Shown: positions 18,560 to 27,995, numbered from the stretch's first letter. The stretch is 64,000 nucleotides of DNA from an uncultured Chloroflexota bacterium (GCA_913051545.1 CAJXCD010000001.1:124001-188000); one strand, 5' to 3'. Translations and numbers: made by a program. Notes: generated by a model not told the origin, from the sequence alone.

Positions 18560-20385
18560 GTCAACCTACATCCAAACCAGCTAGTACCAATCAGGCAGAG
18601 GAAGAAACATTTGGAACTGCCTACAACGGCAGGGTTATAGCACGATTTCTCCCATATTTAACCCCTCACAAAGGCAGCGTGGCGGTTGCCATAACAGCTA
18701 CACTTGTGTTCAGTGCAACACAAATCTCTGCGCCGTGGCTAATCAAAATTGGAATTGACGAGTTTATTAAATCTGGCAACTTTTCTGGGCTCACCTGGAT
18801 TGTCGCCTTATTCTTTGGTGCAGCAATTATCAACTGGATGTCAAGTTTCATTCAAAACTACACTATCGCCCGCGTCGGACAGGGCATTTTATTCCGCTTA
18901 AGAGGAGATATGTTCGCCCACCTCCAAAAATTGTCACTTGGCTACTTCGACAAGACAGAAGTAGGACGCATCATGTCTAGGGTACAAGGTGATGTTTTTC
19001 AACTTCAGGAATTTTTGGCAGTCGCTATTGTAACGGCTGGTGAAGTTTTGAGTCTCATTGGAATCATTGCCGCTCTCATACTGCTCAATATGGAACTAGG
19101 TCTTATTTCGATGTCAGTGTGGCCCCTATTAGTATTAGTCGTAATATTTTGGCAACCCCTTGCCAAAATATCATTTATCCGTGTCAGGAAGGCTATGTCA
19201 ACCGTAAACGGCGCCCTCAATGAAAATATTACTGGCGTACGCGTTGTTCAAAGCATGAATAGACAAGACAGAAATTTGCAACTTTTCAGTGAAAAAAACC
19301 GTGAGAATCTCGCTGCATCTACCCAGGCTACTAAGTTGTCTTCTGGTCTAATTCCTTTGGTGGATACCTTAACTGCCGTTTCAATTGGTGCAGTTATATT
19401 TTTTGGGTCGGGCATGGTTTCCAATAACACCCTCGAGATTGGAGCACTGATAGCGTTCATTTTGTACGTACAAAAGTTTTTTGACCCTCTGCGGAATTTG
19501 ACTATGCAATACACACAACTCCAACGCGCGATGGCTTCAGGTGAACGCATATTTGAACTCTTAAACATTAAGCCCGATTTGCTCGACAAGGAAAATGCGC
19601 AGGAATTACCAACGGTTAAGGGAGAAATCCAATTTGTGAATGTCAGCTTCAGGTATTCAGCAGGTGAAGATGTACTGAAAAATATTAACCTCCACTTCCT
19701 CCCCGGGGAAACAGTGGCAATAGTAGGACCTACAGGCGCTGGGAAAACTACCCTGACTTCTCTATTCTCCAGGTTCTACGACGTAGAAAAAGGCCGAGGA
19801 TCAGTCCTGATCGACGGGCATGACATAAGGGACATATCTCGTATCTCGCTAGCATCTCAGGTTAGCATGGTTCCTCAAGAGCCATTCCTTTTTTCAGGAA
19901 CTATTGCTGATAATATTCGATATAACCATACAAGTATAACGAATCAGGACATCGTAAATGCCACAATGCTAGTAGGGGCACATGATTTTATTTCAGATCT
20001 AGAAGACGGATATAACACTTATCTACATGAGCGAGGCGTCAATTTAAGTATGGGGGAACGACAATTATTGAGCTTCGCCAGGGCAATTGCAGCAGATCCT
20101 CGCATTCTGATTTTGGACGAGGCTACTGCAAACATAGACAGTGCTACAGAATCGTTCATTCAAAAGGCACTTAAACAAGTATTGAAAGGACGAACGGCTG
20201 TGGTAATAGCACACAGGCTTTCAACAATTAGGGGAGCTGACAAAATTGTAGTGCTGGATCATGGTAAAGTTATGGAAGTTGGGAATCACCAATCCTTATT
20301 GGATAACGAAGGTCTGTATGCACATTTATACAAAATGAATTATGCAGCCATTGAGAATACTGCTCCTCCTAGGAATTTCGAATAG
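18556..20385 (+). CDS. ABC transporter ATP-binding/permease, subunit with catalytic ATP site
   Basis: A 609-residue partner of the preceding half-transporter. It has an exporter membrane domain (to about 330), then Walker A GPTGAGKTT, signature LSMGERQ and Walker B ILILDEATANID with the catalytic Glu present. The altered signature here pairs with the degenerate Walker B of the partner, while the partner's LSGGQ pairs with this intact Walker B. The two proteins therefore make one weak and one active ATP site, as in known heterodimeric exporters. It starts within the ATGA overlap, showing translational coupling. The ECF sigma pair upstream might control it, but a 219-bp gap separates them. Confidence 0.9.
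   Translation: MSQPTSKPASTNQAEEETFGTAYNGRVIARFLPYLTPHKGSVAVAITATLVFSATQISAPWLIKIGIDEFIKSGNFSGLTWIVALFFGAAIINWMSSFIQNYTIARVGQGILFRLRGDMFAHLQKLSLGYFDKTEVGRIMSRVQGDVFQLQEFLAVAIVTAGEVLSLIGIIAALILLNMELGLISMSVWPLLVLVVIFWQPLAKISFIRVRKAMSTVNGALNENITGVRVVQSMNRQDRNLQLFSEKNRENLAASTQATKLSSGLIPLVDTLTAVSIGAVIFFGSGMVSNNTLEIGALIAFILYVQKFFDPLRNLTMQYTQLQRAMASGERIFELLNIKPDLLDKENAQELPTVKGEIQFVNVSFRYSAGEDVLKNINLHFLPGETVAIVGPTGAGKTTLTSLFSRFYDVEKGRGSVLIDGHDIRDISRISLASQVSMVPQEPFLFSGTIADNIRYNHTSITNQDIVNATMLVGAHDFISDLEDGYNTYLHERGVNLSMGERQLLSFARAIAADPRILILDEATANIDSATESFIQKALKQVLKGRTAVVIAHRLSTIRGADKIVVLDHGKVMEVGNHQSLLDNEGLYAHLYKMNYAAIENTAPPRNFE
19144..19171. repeat. Perfect 12-bp inverted repeat inside the ABC gene
   Basis: ATATTTTGGCAA, four C, then TTGCCAAAATAT: a perfect 12-bp inverted repeat with a 4-nt loop inside the coding sequence of the second ABC subunit. 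It encodes part of a membrane segment (VIFWQPLAKIS). It would fold as a stable mRNA hairpin and may be chance or a pausing element. Confidence 0.6.
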
Positions 20386-20582
20386 CATAATACCAATCTA
20401 TCGCAAGCGCTCATCATCGCGAACTATTATCTGAGTACGTGCTTACACAAGTAACTCCCTGTTGGCTAATGTAAAATATAATTTAACACTTCAAAGAAAA
20501 ATATATGTGAGTCCAGACTCACCTTAATTAATAATTAATTCGTCAATTTCTAACATGTAGAATTATGTCAGAGGGGAAAATA

Positions 20583-21359
20583 ATGGACTTTGGAATAGAA
20601 GGTAAAACTGCTTTAGTTACTGGTGGTAGCAGAGGGCTTGGACGTCAAGCTGCTTTATCCCTAGCCAGCGAAGGTGTTAACGTCGCTATTTGCGGCAGAA
20701 CACAAGACATGCTGGATAAAACCGTAGCCGAAATTGAGGCTACGGGAGCTTCTTCAATAGGCATATTAGCAGATGTTTCCGACCCAAACTCCATCGAACC
20801 CCTCCACCAGCAGGTCGTTGAGAAATTTGGGCCCATAGACATCTTATTTAACAACGTCGGTGGCACTCGCTCAAAAACCGACATAGGAGAGTTGTCACTA
20901 GAGGACTTCAAGGCTGGCTTCGAAATTAATTTGTTTGGCGGTTTCCAATTAATGACGCTCGTTATACCACATATGAGAACCCAAAACTGGGGGCGAATAA
21001 TTAACAATGCATCTATTTGGGGACGAGAATATGGTGGCAACATATCTTATATGTCAGCCAAGGCGGCTTTAATCGGAGCAACTAAACATGCCGCACTGAC
21101 TCTTGCCAAGGACGGAATACTTGTGAACAGTATCGCACCAGGGTCAATATCTCACTCTCTAGGAAGCTGGGAAAAATTCCAAAAAGAGAATCCTTCCCAT
21201 GTCGTAAAAGAGTTTATCAGCAACAATTTACCTATGGGCAAATTTGGATGGGCTGAGCCAGTCGGAGACCTCGTAGCATTCCTGGCTTCAAATAGGGCAG
21301 GTATGATTACTGGTGCCTGTATCGTGGTTGACGGGGGACAGAGTCACTCAATGATCTAA
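20583..21359 (+). CDS. Short-chain dehydrogenase/reductase (SDR)
   Basis: A classical SDR of about 258 residues. The cofactor loop is TGGSRGLGRQAA, followed by NNVGG, the catalytic Ser in NNASIWG, and the YxxxK pair in SYMSAKAAL; the C-terminal end GMITGACIVVDGGQS is typical. I chose the ATG at 20583 because GAGGGG lies 7 nt before it; an ATG at 20565 is in frame but has no such site. It resembles 3-oxoacyl-ACP reductases, but the family is broad and the substrate cannot be fixed. It converges with fabI. Confidence 0.88.
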   Translation: MDFGIEGKTALVTGGSRGLGRQAALSLASEGVNVAICGRTQDMLDKTVAEIEATGASSIGILADVSDPNSIEPLHQQVVEKFGPIDILFNNVGGTRSKTDIGELSLEDFKAGFEINLFGGFQLMTLVIPHMRTQNWGRIINNASIWGREYGGNISYMSAKAALIGATKHAALTLAKDGILVNSIAPGSISHSLGSWEKFQKENPSHVVKEFISNNLPMGKFGWAEPVGDLVAFLASNRAGMITGACIVVDGGQSHSMI

Positions 21360-21371
21360 CATAGCAGGGAT

Positions 21372-22148
21372 CTAAAGTCCCATTATGTTGTACCCTGTGT
21401 CCACGTGCACTATTTCCCCAGTAACCCCACTAGACAGATCACTGCATAAATACAATGCCGTCTTTGCCACTTCATTCACGGTGATATTTCGACCCATAGG
21501 AGAACGCTCAGCATGTACTCGCTTCATATCCCTATATCGACTTATGACTCTAGAGGATAGCGTATCTAACGGCCCAGCTGAAATGGCATTTACCCTAACA
21601 TTACTGAGGCCGAGATCTGATGCCAGTTGCTTAACTTCATTCTCCAGGGCAGCCTTTGCTGTACCCATCACATTATATCCGGGAAACACGTGCGTAGATG
21701 CTTGGAATGTCATCGCTATAACGCTCCCTCCATCGTCGCCCATTAAAGGTGCACCATATTTCACTATCGGCACTAGTGAATATGCACTAATGTCAAGGGC
21801 AAGTCTGAAGCCCTCTCGGCCTGTTTCTAAAAATGCTCCTCCCAAGTCATCTTTATTGGCATATGCTATGCTGTGTACGATTATGTCTAATGTGTCAATT
21901 TCTTGTCCTATACTGCTGTAAACGCTGGCAACATTACTGTCTTCCGTAACATCACATTCAACAAGAATTGTGCCCTCCCATTTTTCAACCAGTTTCTCCA
22001 CTGTGTCTCTAACGCGATCGTTCTGATAGGCAATTATCAACCTAGCACCTGCCTGATGAAGAATTTGCGCTATGGCCCATGCTATGCTTCGGTGGTTAGC
22101 AACACCGAAAACGATTGCTGTCTTACCTGTGAGATCAACTACGTACAT
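21372..22148 (-). CDS. fabI: Enoyl-[acyl-carrier-protein] reductase [NADH]
   Basis: FabI reduces trans-2-enoyl-ACP in the last step of each fatty-acid elongation cycle. The FabI-specific SDR signature is visible: GKTAIVFGVANHRSIAWAIA at the N-terminus, LDIIVHSIAYA in the middle, the catalytic pair in YNVMGTAK (Tyr-X6-Lys), and VRVNAISAGPLDTLSSR. The length of 258 matches the family. The product works with FabF, encoded elsewhere in the window (51.5-52.7 kb). It is followed by a dehydrogenase-unrelated lyase gene 15 nt upstream on the same strand, probably co-transcribed. Confidence 0.93.
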   Translation of the reverse strand: MYVVDLTGKTAIVFGVANHRSIAWAIAQILHQAGARLIIAYQNDRVRDTVEKLVEKWEGTILVECDVTEDSNVASVYSSIGQEIDTLDIIVHSIAYANKDDLGGAFLETGREGFRLALDISAYSLVPIVKYGAPLMGDDGGSVIAMTFQASTHVFPGYNVMGTAKAALENEVKQLASDLGLSNVRVNAISAGPLDTLSSRVISRYRDMKRVHAERSPMGRNITVNEVAKTALYLCSDLSSGVTGEIVHVDTGYNIMGL

Positions 22149-22163
22149 ATAACACCTTCCCGT

Positions 22164-23069
22164 CTATTGTTGCTTATGAGATTTAAATTCATCCCAAAAC
22201 TGATTAAAAGAACTAATAAGATGGATTTCTTCTTCCGCATTCAAAGGAAGTAATGGTGGTCGTGCTAACCCGCAATCTATACCCAATCGCTCTTTTATAA
22301 GTAACTTTGCTGCTGATTGAAATGTGTAGGGTAGTAATAAGCGTCTCAAATTAGTTCCTAGAGCTTGAGCTACCTCTGCTCTCTTGATATCACCCTCATT
22401 ATACGCATCCCAGATTTCTATCCATATTTCTGGAATTATACAAAGAGGACCATCTACGCAACCCGATGAACCCAATGACAGTGCTGGCAGCATCATCATG
22501 GAATTCCCAACCATCGCCGAGAGTCCCATTTTGGCATATACACCTATATCCCAAGTAGTATTTGAGGACTGCTTCAACCCTTCTAATTGAGGAACATTAT
22601 CTTGTATTTTCATCATGAGATCCGGCGTGATTTCATAACCTACAAAACCTGGGCTGTTATATACAAATAGTGGAAGATCTGCTGCTTCAGCAACTACCCT
22701 CAGGTGTTCCACTATAGCTTCATTGGTAGGGGCATAAAAAAATGGAGGCACGCAACATATAGCCTCAACTCCCACACTAGCTGCATATTCAGCCATCTTG
22801 GCAGCTCGTATAGTGGTTGGAGCTCCCACATGCATTATGTTCTTCACGCGCCCCTGATTTTGATCTACAGAAACTTTTGCAATTCTATTATTCTCCTCGT
22901 CTGTAAGATAGATGCTCTCACCAGTACCACCTGCAACCCAAAAACCATCTACGCCTGATCTTATGTTGAATTCAATGATCTCTCGGTAGGCAGATTCATT
23001 GAATTCACCTTCGGTAGTCATGGGTGTAATCATAGCAGGGTAAACCCCACGGAACAGTGATTTGTTCAT
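22164..23069 (-). CDS. DapA/NanA-family (dihydrodipicolinate synthase-like) lyase
   Basis: A 301-residue TIM-barrel class I aldolase/synthase. It shows the family opening FRGVYPAMITPMTTEGEFN, the GGTGES phosphate/carboxylate loop, the Tyr-containing VYNSPGF and the Schiff-base Lys in LEGLKQSSN. True DapA cannot be separated from N-acetylneuraminate lyase or other 2-oxoacid aldolases of this family by eye. The position next to fabI and the absence of other lysine genes favour a catabolic aldolase. The start has a TTGGAAAGGCA-like site upstream. Confidence 0.85.
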   Translation of the reverse strand: MNKSLFRGVYPAMITPMTTEGEFNESAYREIIEFNIRSGVDGFWVAGGTGESIYLTDEENNRIAKVSVDQNQGRVKNIMHVGAPTTIRAAKMAEYAASVGVEAICCVPPFFYAPTNEAIVEHLRVVAEAADLPLFVYNSPGFVGYEITPDLMMKIQDNVPQLEGLKQSSNTTWDIGVYAKMGLSAMVGNSMMMLPALSLGSSGCVDGPLCIIPEIWIEIWDAYNEGDIKRAEVAQALGTNLRRLLLPYTFQSAAKLLIKERLGIDCGLARPPLLPLNAEEEIHLISSFNQFWDEFKSHKQQ

Positions 23070-23146
23070 CTATTGCCTTTCCAAGGTCTATCCGCCTATT
23101 TTATCACCGGATATTATTCTAAATAACAATCCCACACATAAGAACA

Positions 23147-23172
23147 AGGGGGTGGTCGCATGACCTCCCCCT
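23147..23172 (-). terminator. Strong hairpin, probable terminator
   Basis: AGGGGGTGGTC, loop GCAT, GACCTCCCCCT: ten pairs with one T-T mismatch. On the minus strand it follows the 190-residue secreted-protein gene by about 115 nt and is followed by TTGTTCTTATG, a weak T-rich tract. It would insulate that gene from the downstream lyase. Confidence 0.6.
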
Positions 23173-23285
23173 AAGTACATTCAATTACGTAATCTATTTA
23201 TGAATTCATTGATGGATCTTTAAGGAACCGCAAAATCCATTATTTTTCGAGCAGTCCAAACAATCTTTAACCTCTCCCTCACTTC

Positions 23286-23858
23286 CTATTCTTTCAGATC
23301 TTCTAGCCTCTCATCAGCTTGCTCTTGGGTTATCTGGCCAGCTTCCACTGCTGCTTCCAATCGCTTTTTAATAGCATCCCCGTCAATCTCTTTCTCTAAA
23401 GCACCATAATCTCTGTGGTGTGGTCGAATACCAAATCCTTTTCCCTTGTCAAAATATGGATTTTTATGTTTGGGTCCTTTAGAGTGCATCTTCCCCTTAA
23501 AAACATGCTTGCTTCCTTTAAAACCACGCTTGTTAATTCGTGGCAAACTTTCCGGTTTTGACTGCGCCCACTCAAGGTATTCATCCGCTTTTTCCTGTGT
23601 CATCTTGCCTTCTTTAACAAGGCCATCTATCTTGGCATTTAAGGCATTTTGCTTCATTTCAGCCCGAGCCTGTTTCACCGCAGCATCTACTTCCTCGGCA
23701 CTAAGCCCTAATATCTGTGCTACTCTCGCCGTGAACTCAGTGGCCCGGGAATCCCCGTCATTCTCTCCCTGTGCCCAAACTATGCCGAATGAAACCGTCA
23801 TTATCACCACAAGCGTTGCCGCTATAGTTAACACAACCCTGATTTTCTTCATTTTCAA
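23286..23858 (-). CDS. Secreted helical protein with DUF2680-like repeats
   Basis: A 190-residue protein with a Sec signal peptide (KKIRVVLTIAATLVVIMTVS, cleavage near VWAQG). The mature part is helical and charged, with two related segments: EGKMTQEKADEYLEWAQ and AGQITQEQADERLEDLK. These resemble DUF2680-type repeats found in secreted proteins of Gram-positive and Chloroflexota bacteria. A lysine/histidine/glycine-rich linker (GFKGSKHVFKGKMHSKGPKH) lies between them and could bind metal or acidic polymers. The function is unknown. The gene is alone, with a hairpin terminator downstream. Confidence 0.75.
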   Translation of the reverse strand: MKMKKIRVVLTIAATLVVIMTVSFGIVWAQGENDGDSRATEFTARVAQILGLSAEEVDAAVKQARAEMKQNALNAKIDGLVKEGKMTQEKADEYLEWAQSKPESLPRINKRGFKGSKHVFKGKMHSKGPKHKNPYFDKGKGFGIRPHHRDYGALEKEIDGDAIKKRLEAAVEAGQITQEQADERLEDLKE

Positions 23859-24018
23859 ATGCTCCCAGCCATTAAGGCTTACCCCCTACAGTCTAAACCA
23901 TCACATCATATAAAACGAATTTCGGGTTGATGGGTTAGTGAAATAACTTCTTGCAATCGGGCGTATGTATAATCTATCCTATGCATCACCCCGGTTAAAA
24001 CACATTTCTCCTACTAAT

Positions 24019-24198
24019 TTAACTTTCACTCACTTTCACTAGCAGTGCTACCGCCACAGAAACTATGCTGGTTGCCACCCAGAATCTCAAGTCGACCATG
24101 GTTTCACGAAAAGATATTTTTCTGACAAACACATGTATAGGAAGACTAATGGCAACAATCAATGAAGCGACCACTACAGCTACGAAGATGTATTCCAT
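24019..24198 (-). CDS. Small two-helix membrane protein
   Basis: About 59 residues with two hydrophobic segments: YIFVAVVVASLIVAISLPIH and RFWVATSIVSVAVALLV, separated by a basic loop (VRKISFRET). I place the start at the ATG at 24198; a TTG at 24222 would add eight residues. No family is recognised. It precedes the tRNA-Pro gene's 3' side on the same strand and has no clear operon partner. Small membrane proteins of this kind often regulate larger ones, but nothing here shows that. Confidence 0.5.
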   Translation of the reverse strand: MEYIFVAVVVASLIVAISLPIHVFVRKISFRETMVDLRFWVATSIVSVAVALLVKVSES

Positions 24199-24279
24199 AC
24201 CATCACCCAATAAGCCCTGCAATCTATTCTAAACTGTGTTCGTCAGGGTTCCTTGACACCTAAAACCTAACCTTAAACA

Positions 24280-24354
24280 TGGTCGGGGTGGCCGGGATCG
24301 AACCGGCGACTTCCTGCTCCCAAAGCAGGCGCCCTACCGCTGGGCCACACCCCG
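24280..24354 (-). tRNA. tRNA-Pro (anticodon UGG)
   Basis: Full cloverleaf on the minus strand: acceptor CGGGGTG paired with CACCCCG, D arm GCCC..GGGC, anticodon stem CCTGC/GCAGG around loop TTTGGGA (anticodon TGG), T arm GCCGG-TTCGATC-CCGGC. The discriminator is A and the CCA tail is encoded. C1-G72 is usual for proline tRNAs. It would read CCA/CCG and, by wobble, other CCN codons. Confidence 0.96.
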
Positions 24355-24418
24355 AAGCATTGTGATGATACGTTTTAGTCTTCCTTATAGCAAGTTGTAT
24401 ATATCAGAACTTGAAGTC

Positions 24419-24784
24419 TTAATCGAGCATAACATCAGCTGCATCAGTCAGCATAAGATACGGCTCGCCAAATTGGTTTGGACTATGAATGTTCCATTCT
24501 TCATTAACGGAAGATAGCTTCAGCCTAACTCCCCAGTCCCCACCAGATATTAAGTGAACCACTGCTTGTCCCGAATCCGAAACAGGTACGTACTCTGCAG
24601 GAACAGGAGAACCTTCAGACACACTGCTCCAACCTACTACATCATACATGCCGTGGGGTTTATCCGGATCAAACAATTTCACCCTGCTCACCAATACAGG
24701 ATCACCTTTGGCCTCATATAACTGCATGGGCATGTATTCACAGTTGTCGTTTTCCTCAACTTCTATGTATATCTGTTTTGTCAT
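24419..24784 (-). CDS. Unknown protein of about 121 residues
   Basis: Not recognised. I prefer the ATG at 24784 because GAGG lies about 5 nt before it; the ATG at 24811 directly follows the restored stop of the cupredoxin gene (TAAATG). The sequence is acidic (IEVEENDNCEYMPMQLYEAK) with beta-rich patches (VVHLISGGDWGVRLKL, EPYLMLTDAADVML) and no signal peptide, membrane segment or conserved cysteine pair. The tight linkage to the cupredoxin-like lipoprotein gene suggests that they belong to one transcript. Confidence 0.55.
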   Translation of the reverse strand: MTKQIYIEVEENDNCEYMPMQLYEAKGDPVLVSRVKLFDPDKPHGMYDVVGWSSVSEGSPVPAEYVPVSDSGQAVVHLISGGDWGVRLKLSSVNEEWNIHSPNQFGEPYLMLTDAADVMLD

Positions 24785-24855
24785 GCCTTCCTCTACCATA
24801 CGAGGTCTCATTTACTCGGTAGATTTGTTTACTACTGTGACAATGGCCTTGCTAG

Positions 24856-25227
24856 TCACAGCATGAACCCTGCATATATATATTCTCCCACCTCGTTAAA
24901 TGTATGTTGAAATACTTCACCAAATGCTAAGTTGTCACTCTCAAAAGCTGGCTCAACACCACGCTCCAGAGGGAAGTGAGTAACATTATGTAAGATGGTC
25001 TTATCACGATTAGTCCAAATCGCAGTGGTCCCAACCTCTATTTCAACCGCCTGGTGTTCTCCTGCTCCTAATTCCGCTTGCTGAATATCTAAACGGAGAA
25101 TCTTTGCTCCTGGAGGCAACGGAGTCTCTCGAGGCACTGGTATTGGAGTTGCGTCTGGCGCTGCAAATCCACAGGCACCCGCAAGCATCAGTACAAAAAC
25201 GATCATAATCACTGTTCTGTAATTCAT
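24856..25227 (-). CDS. Cupredoxin-like lipoprotein, apparently frameshifted near its C-terminus
   Basis: A predicted lipoprotein (MNYRTVIMIVFVLMLAGAC, lipobox LAGAC) with a beta-rich cupredoxin-like domain (VEIEVGTTAIWTNRDKTI, LHNVTHF, FNEVGEYIY). The read frame stops at 24856 after EYIYAGFML, before the expected copper-site Cys. Two nt of shift within the (AT)5 tract at 24874-24883 gives EYICRVHAVTSKAIVTVVN..., which restores the family's Y-x-C-x-x-H end and a stop at 24812-24814 directly abutting the next gene. So this is either a real mutation, a slippage-prone site or an assembly error. A Met ligand is not seen after the His. Confidence 0.7.
   Translation of the reverse strand: MNYRTVIMIVFVLMLAGACGFAAPDATPIPVPRETPLPPGAKILRLDIQQAELGAGEHQAVEIEVGTTAIWTNRDKTILHNVTHFPLERGVEPAFESDNLAFGEVFQHTFNEVGEYIYAGFML
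24874..24883. repeat. (AT)5 tract at the cupredoxin frameshift
   Basis: Five AT dinucleotides. Changing the tract by one unit (2 nt) switches the reading frame between a truncated and a complete cupredoxin-like C-terminus. It is a plausible slippage or sequencing-error site. Confidence 0.75.
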
Positions 25228-25251
25228 TGCCTTGTCCTCGTTTCCAAACTG

Positions 25252-26256
25252 CTATAAATCCAATCCAGTCGCCCTTAGGTTATTTCGAGATAAAACTTCC
25301 GAATTAACAACATTATCTGGCATTTCAGACTGGAACACCTTTGCAACCTCTCCAGCAGCCCTCTCTTCTAGCTCCAGCACTGCTTCTTGAGAAAAAAATG
25401 CTGTGTGTGGAGTGACGATAATATTCTCATGCTGTATCAAACGGTGATCTAATGGAGGGGCAACGTCCTCAACAACATCAAGTCCAGCCCCTGCTATGCT
25501 ACCGGCCTCTAATGCTTCAAAAAGAGCGTCCTCATCTATTAAACCTCCACGAGCCGCGTTGACAATAAATGCTTCCGATTTCATAACCGCCAGCTCTTTT
25601 CGACCTATCATGTGTATTGTTGAAGGAATCAGGGGCGAATGCAGCGAGATGAAATCGGAGGCTCTTAACAATTCATCCATTTCAACTTTTTTTGCACCTC
25701 CTCGTTCCATTGACTCCGCATCAACCACAGGGTCAGATGCAAGTATAGTCATCCCAAACCCTCGTGCCTTGTCAGCTACGGCACGACCAATCCTCCCAAA
25801 CCCTACAATTCCCATCACTTTACCTCGAAGCCTCATCATGCGCATTCCCAATCCCTCGACACCCCAGCCTTTATTTTTCGTAACTCTGTCAAATAATACT
25901 ATGCGCCTGTTCCAGGCAAGTATCAGACCAATAACATGGTCTGATACTTCGTCCACGCAATAGTCAGGAACATAGGTAACAACTATTCCCTGCTGAGTAG
26001 CCTTATCTACAGCAATGTTGTCTACCCCTACACCATAACGCCCTATAACGACGCATTTCTCGGCGGATTCAACCACTTTGTCTGTAACCTTTGCAAAACA
26101 GGTCAATATGCCATCAACATCTTTTGCAAGATTTATTAGAGTGGATTCATCTCCATTAGGGGCAATTATTAGAGTCGCGTCCGCCTTCGCCAAAACAGTC
26201 TTTTCCGGTTCGACGGAGGGCCAAACGTAATCTGTGATCAAAACTTTTTTTGTCAT
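25252..26256 (-). CDS. D-isomer-specific 2-hydroxyacid dehydrogenase
   Basis: A 334-residue member of the D-3-phosphoglycerate/D-lactate dehydrogenase family. The NAD site is GIVGFGRIGRAVADKARGFG followed by the acidic D in ASDPVV. Catalytic residues are seen as Arg in NAARGGLID, a Glu region in GLDVVEDVAPP and His in VTPHTAFF. It lacks the C-terminal ACT domain of long SerA forms, so it is a short type. It lies 43 nt downstream of the corrinoid activase gene on the same strand and may be co-transcribed with the methyltransferase cluster; its role there is unknown. Confidence 0.88.
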   Translation of the reverse strand: MTKKVLITDYVWPSVEPEKTVLAKADATLIIAPNGDESTLINLAKDVDGILTCFAKVTDKVVESAEKCVVIGRYGVGVDNIAVDKATQQGIVVTYVPDYCVDEVSDHVIGLILAWNRRIVLFDRVTKNKGWGVEGLGMRMMRLRGKVMGIVGFGRIGRAVADKARGFGMTILASDPVVDAESMERGGAKKVEMDELLRASDFISLHSPLIPSTIHMIGRKELAVMKSEAFIVNAARGGLIDEDALFEALEAGSIAGAGLDVVEDVAPPLDHRLIQHENIIVTPHTAFFSQEAVLELEERAAGEVAKVFQSEMPDNVVNSEVLSRNNLRATGLDL

Positions 26257-26299
26257 TCTCGTTTCTCCTTACCCTGCGATACCGCCCTGAAGGTATACT

Positions 26300-27913
26300 C
26301 TATTGATCCATGGGCTTAAACATACATCCTTCAACAAATAAATCAAAGAAATCTTCGGTGGTTTCTAACTCCACATGCTCAATTCTCCGAACCATTTCTT
26401 CCGCAACGCTTCTCATCTTGGATGAAATAAGCATCAAGGTAGCCCCTTCGAGGGAAGTGTTTCCAACTTTATGTACTAGACCTGGGTCTACGTTTGCAAT
26501 AAACCCTATTGATAACGCATTCTCCACGTCTACATAATTTGCGAACCCACCTGCAAGATACATGCGTTTCACTTCGGAAGAAGATACCCCATAACTCCTC
26601 AGTACAATACGTTGACCACAATAATTGGCTGATTTAGCTTGAGCCAACGCACTTATATCAGCTCTAGAGAGGTCAATTCCTGACTTGCTATCAACCACAA
26701 ATGAATCTAGCCCACCTGATAGTACACCCAGCTCATTCATTGCCTCGCCTCGCCTGAGTTCAGCTAGTAAATCAATTAGGCCCGATCCACATATTCCCTC
26801 CGGGTTTACGCCTCCAATGGTGTCGTATTTCACATTGTCGGTATCGATTTTTACAGACTCTATTGCTCCACTATATCCAGGCATACCATACGTAACCTCG
26901 CCACCCTCGAATGCCGGTCCTGCTGGACATGAGGCAGCTAACATTCTTTCCTGATTTCCTACAACAACTTCCGTATTGGTGCCGACATCTACAAGCATCA
27001 CAACTTCACTCTCTTCATCGATCCCCACCGCCAGAAGGTCAGCTACAACATCTGAACCCAAGTGACTCGCTATAAGAGGCCCTCCATAAACATGAGCTTC
27101 CGGAAATACCCTAATGCCAAGATTTTTTGCTTTTGTTTCAATGGAAGTAGAATCTCGCTCTCCAGCCAATAGTTGGTGCTCAGTGAGCGATTTGTAAGGT
27201 TTTTCTCCAATGGATTGTACGTCTATGCCAAAAATTATGTCCCTCATAGTGGCATTCCCTACGATCACCACTTCATATATTCGTCTTCTGTGAATTTTTA
27301 GGGCCCTGCACATGTCGCCAATTTCAAAATTTACCGAAGAGAGAATAACCTGTTGTAATTCACCGTGAAAACGCCCCCCATCGTAAGAGATCCTATTCAT
27401 TATGTCGCTGCCACCAAATCGCTGTGGATTTTCAAAAGAAGCCGTATATAGTACCTTGGCACTCTCCAAGTCGATAAGATTAAGGACCACTGTTGTTGTC
27501 CCTAGATCGATAGCTAGTCCCAATATCGTGTCACGGTAGTCGTCAATCCTATTTCCTTTAAAATAAACTCCGTCCCCCTTCTTAACAGTAAACGGGTCAA
27601 GAGCAACCTCCCTGTGTAGTGAATGAGATAGTATTCTAGGTTGGCGTCTGAGAACAGCGAATTCTATGTCTGGCGTCGTGTCAAGCACACGCGCTTGACA
27701 AGCCAATCTATAGGTGTCTCGCAGAAATTTTTCTTCGTCGCGTCGAGGGGTCAGTGCATCAATTCCTCGCCGCACTTCCACGATGCACTCGTGGCACTCA
27801 CCGCTCCGCCCGCAAGAAGTTGGGACACGCAATCGCAAGCTGTCGGCGTAATCAAATAAAGACCTGCCGGCGACTAGATCTAAGGTAATGTCACCGTGGT
27901 GAAGAGGAGACAT
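26300..27913 (-). CDS. Ferredoxin-ASKHA corrinoid activation protein (DUF4445/RamA-like)
   Basis: A 537-residue reductive activator of corrinoid enzymes. The N-terminal 2Fe-2S ferredoxin domain has Cys34, Cys40, Cys43 and Cys72 (CX5CX2CXnC). It is followed by an actin-like ATPase with [15 protein letters not shown] (phosphate 1), [25 protein letters not shown] (phosphate 2) and [16 protein letters not shown]. Such proteins use ATP and an electron to return inactive Co(II) corrinoid to Co(I). Next to a corrinoid protein gene that is its expected partner, so it likely replaces the AdoMet-dependent reactivation domain of MetH. Confidence 0.9.
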   Translation of the reverse strand: MSPLHHGDITLDLVAGRSLFDYADSLRLRVPTSCGRSGECHECIVEVRRGIDALTPRRDEEKFLRDTYRLACQARVLDTTPDIEFAVLRRQPRILSHSLHREVALDPFTVKKGDGVYFKGNRIDDYRDTILGLAIDLGTTTVVLNLIDLESAKVLYTASFENPQRFGGSDIMNRISYDGGRFHGELQQVILSSVNFEIGDMCRALKIHRRRIYEVVIVGNATMRDIIFGIDVQSIGEKPYKSLTEHQLLAGERDSTSIETKAKNLGIRVFPEAHVYGGPLIASHLGSDVVADLLAVGIDEESEVVMLVDVGTNTEVVVGNQERMLAASCPAGPAFEGGEVTYGMPGYSGAIESVKIDTDNVKYDTIGGVNPEGICGSGLIDLLAELRRGEAMNELGVLSGGLDSFVVDSKSGIDLSRADISALAQAKSANYCGQRIVLRSYGVSSSEVKRMYLAGGFANYVDVENALSIGFIANVDPGLVHKVGNTSLEGATLMLISSKMRSVAEEMVRRIEHVELETTEDFFDLFVEGCMFKPMDQ

Positions 27914-27995
27914 AAATTAACTCAGTCTCTGACTATAAATTATCGCCGCCACTCGAAGTCATGTGGCGACTATCCCAGTTACTACACAAAACGGA

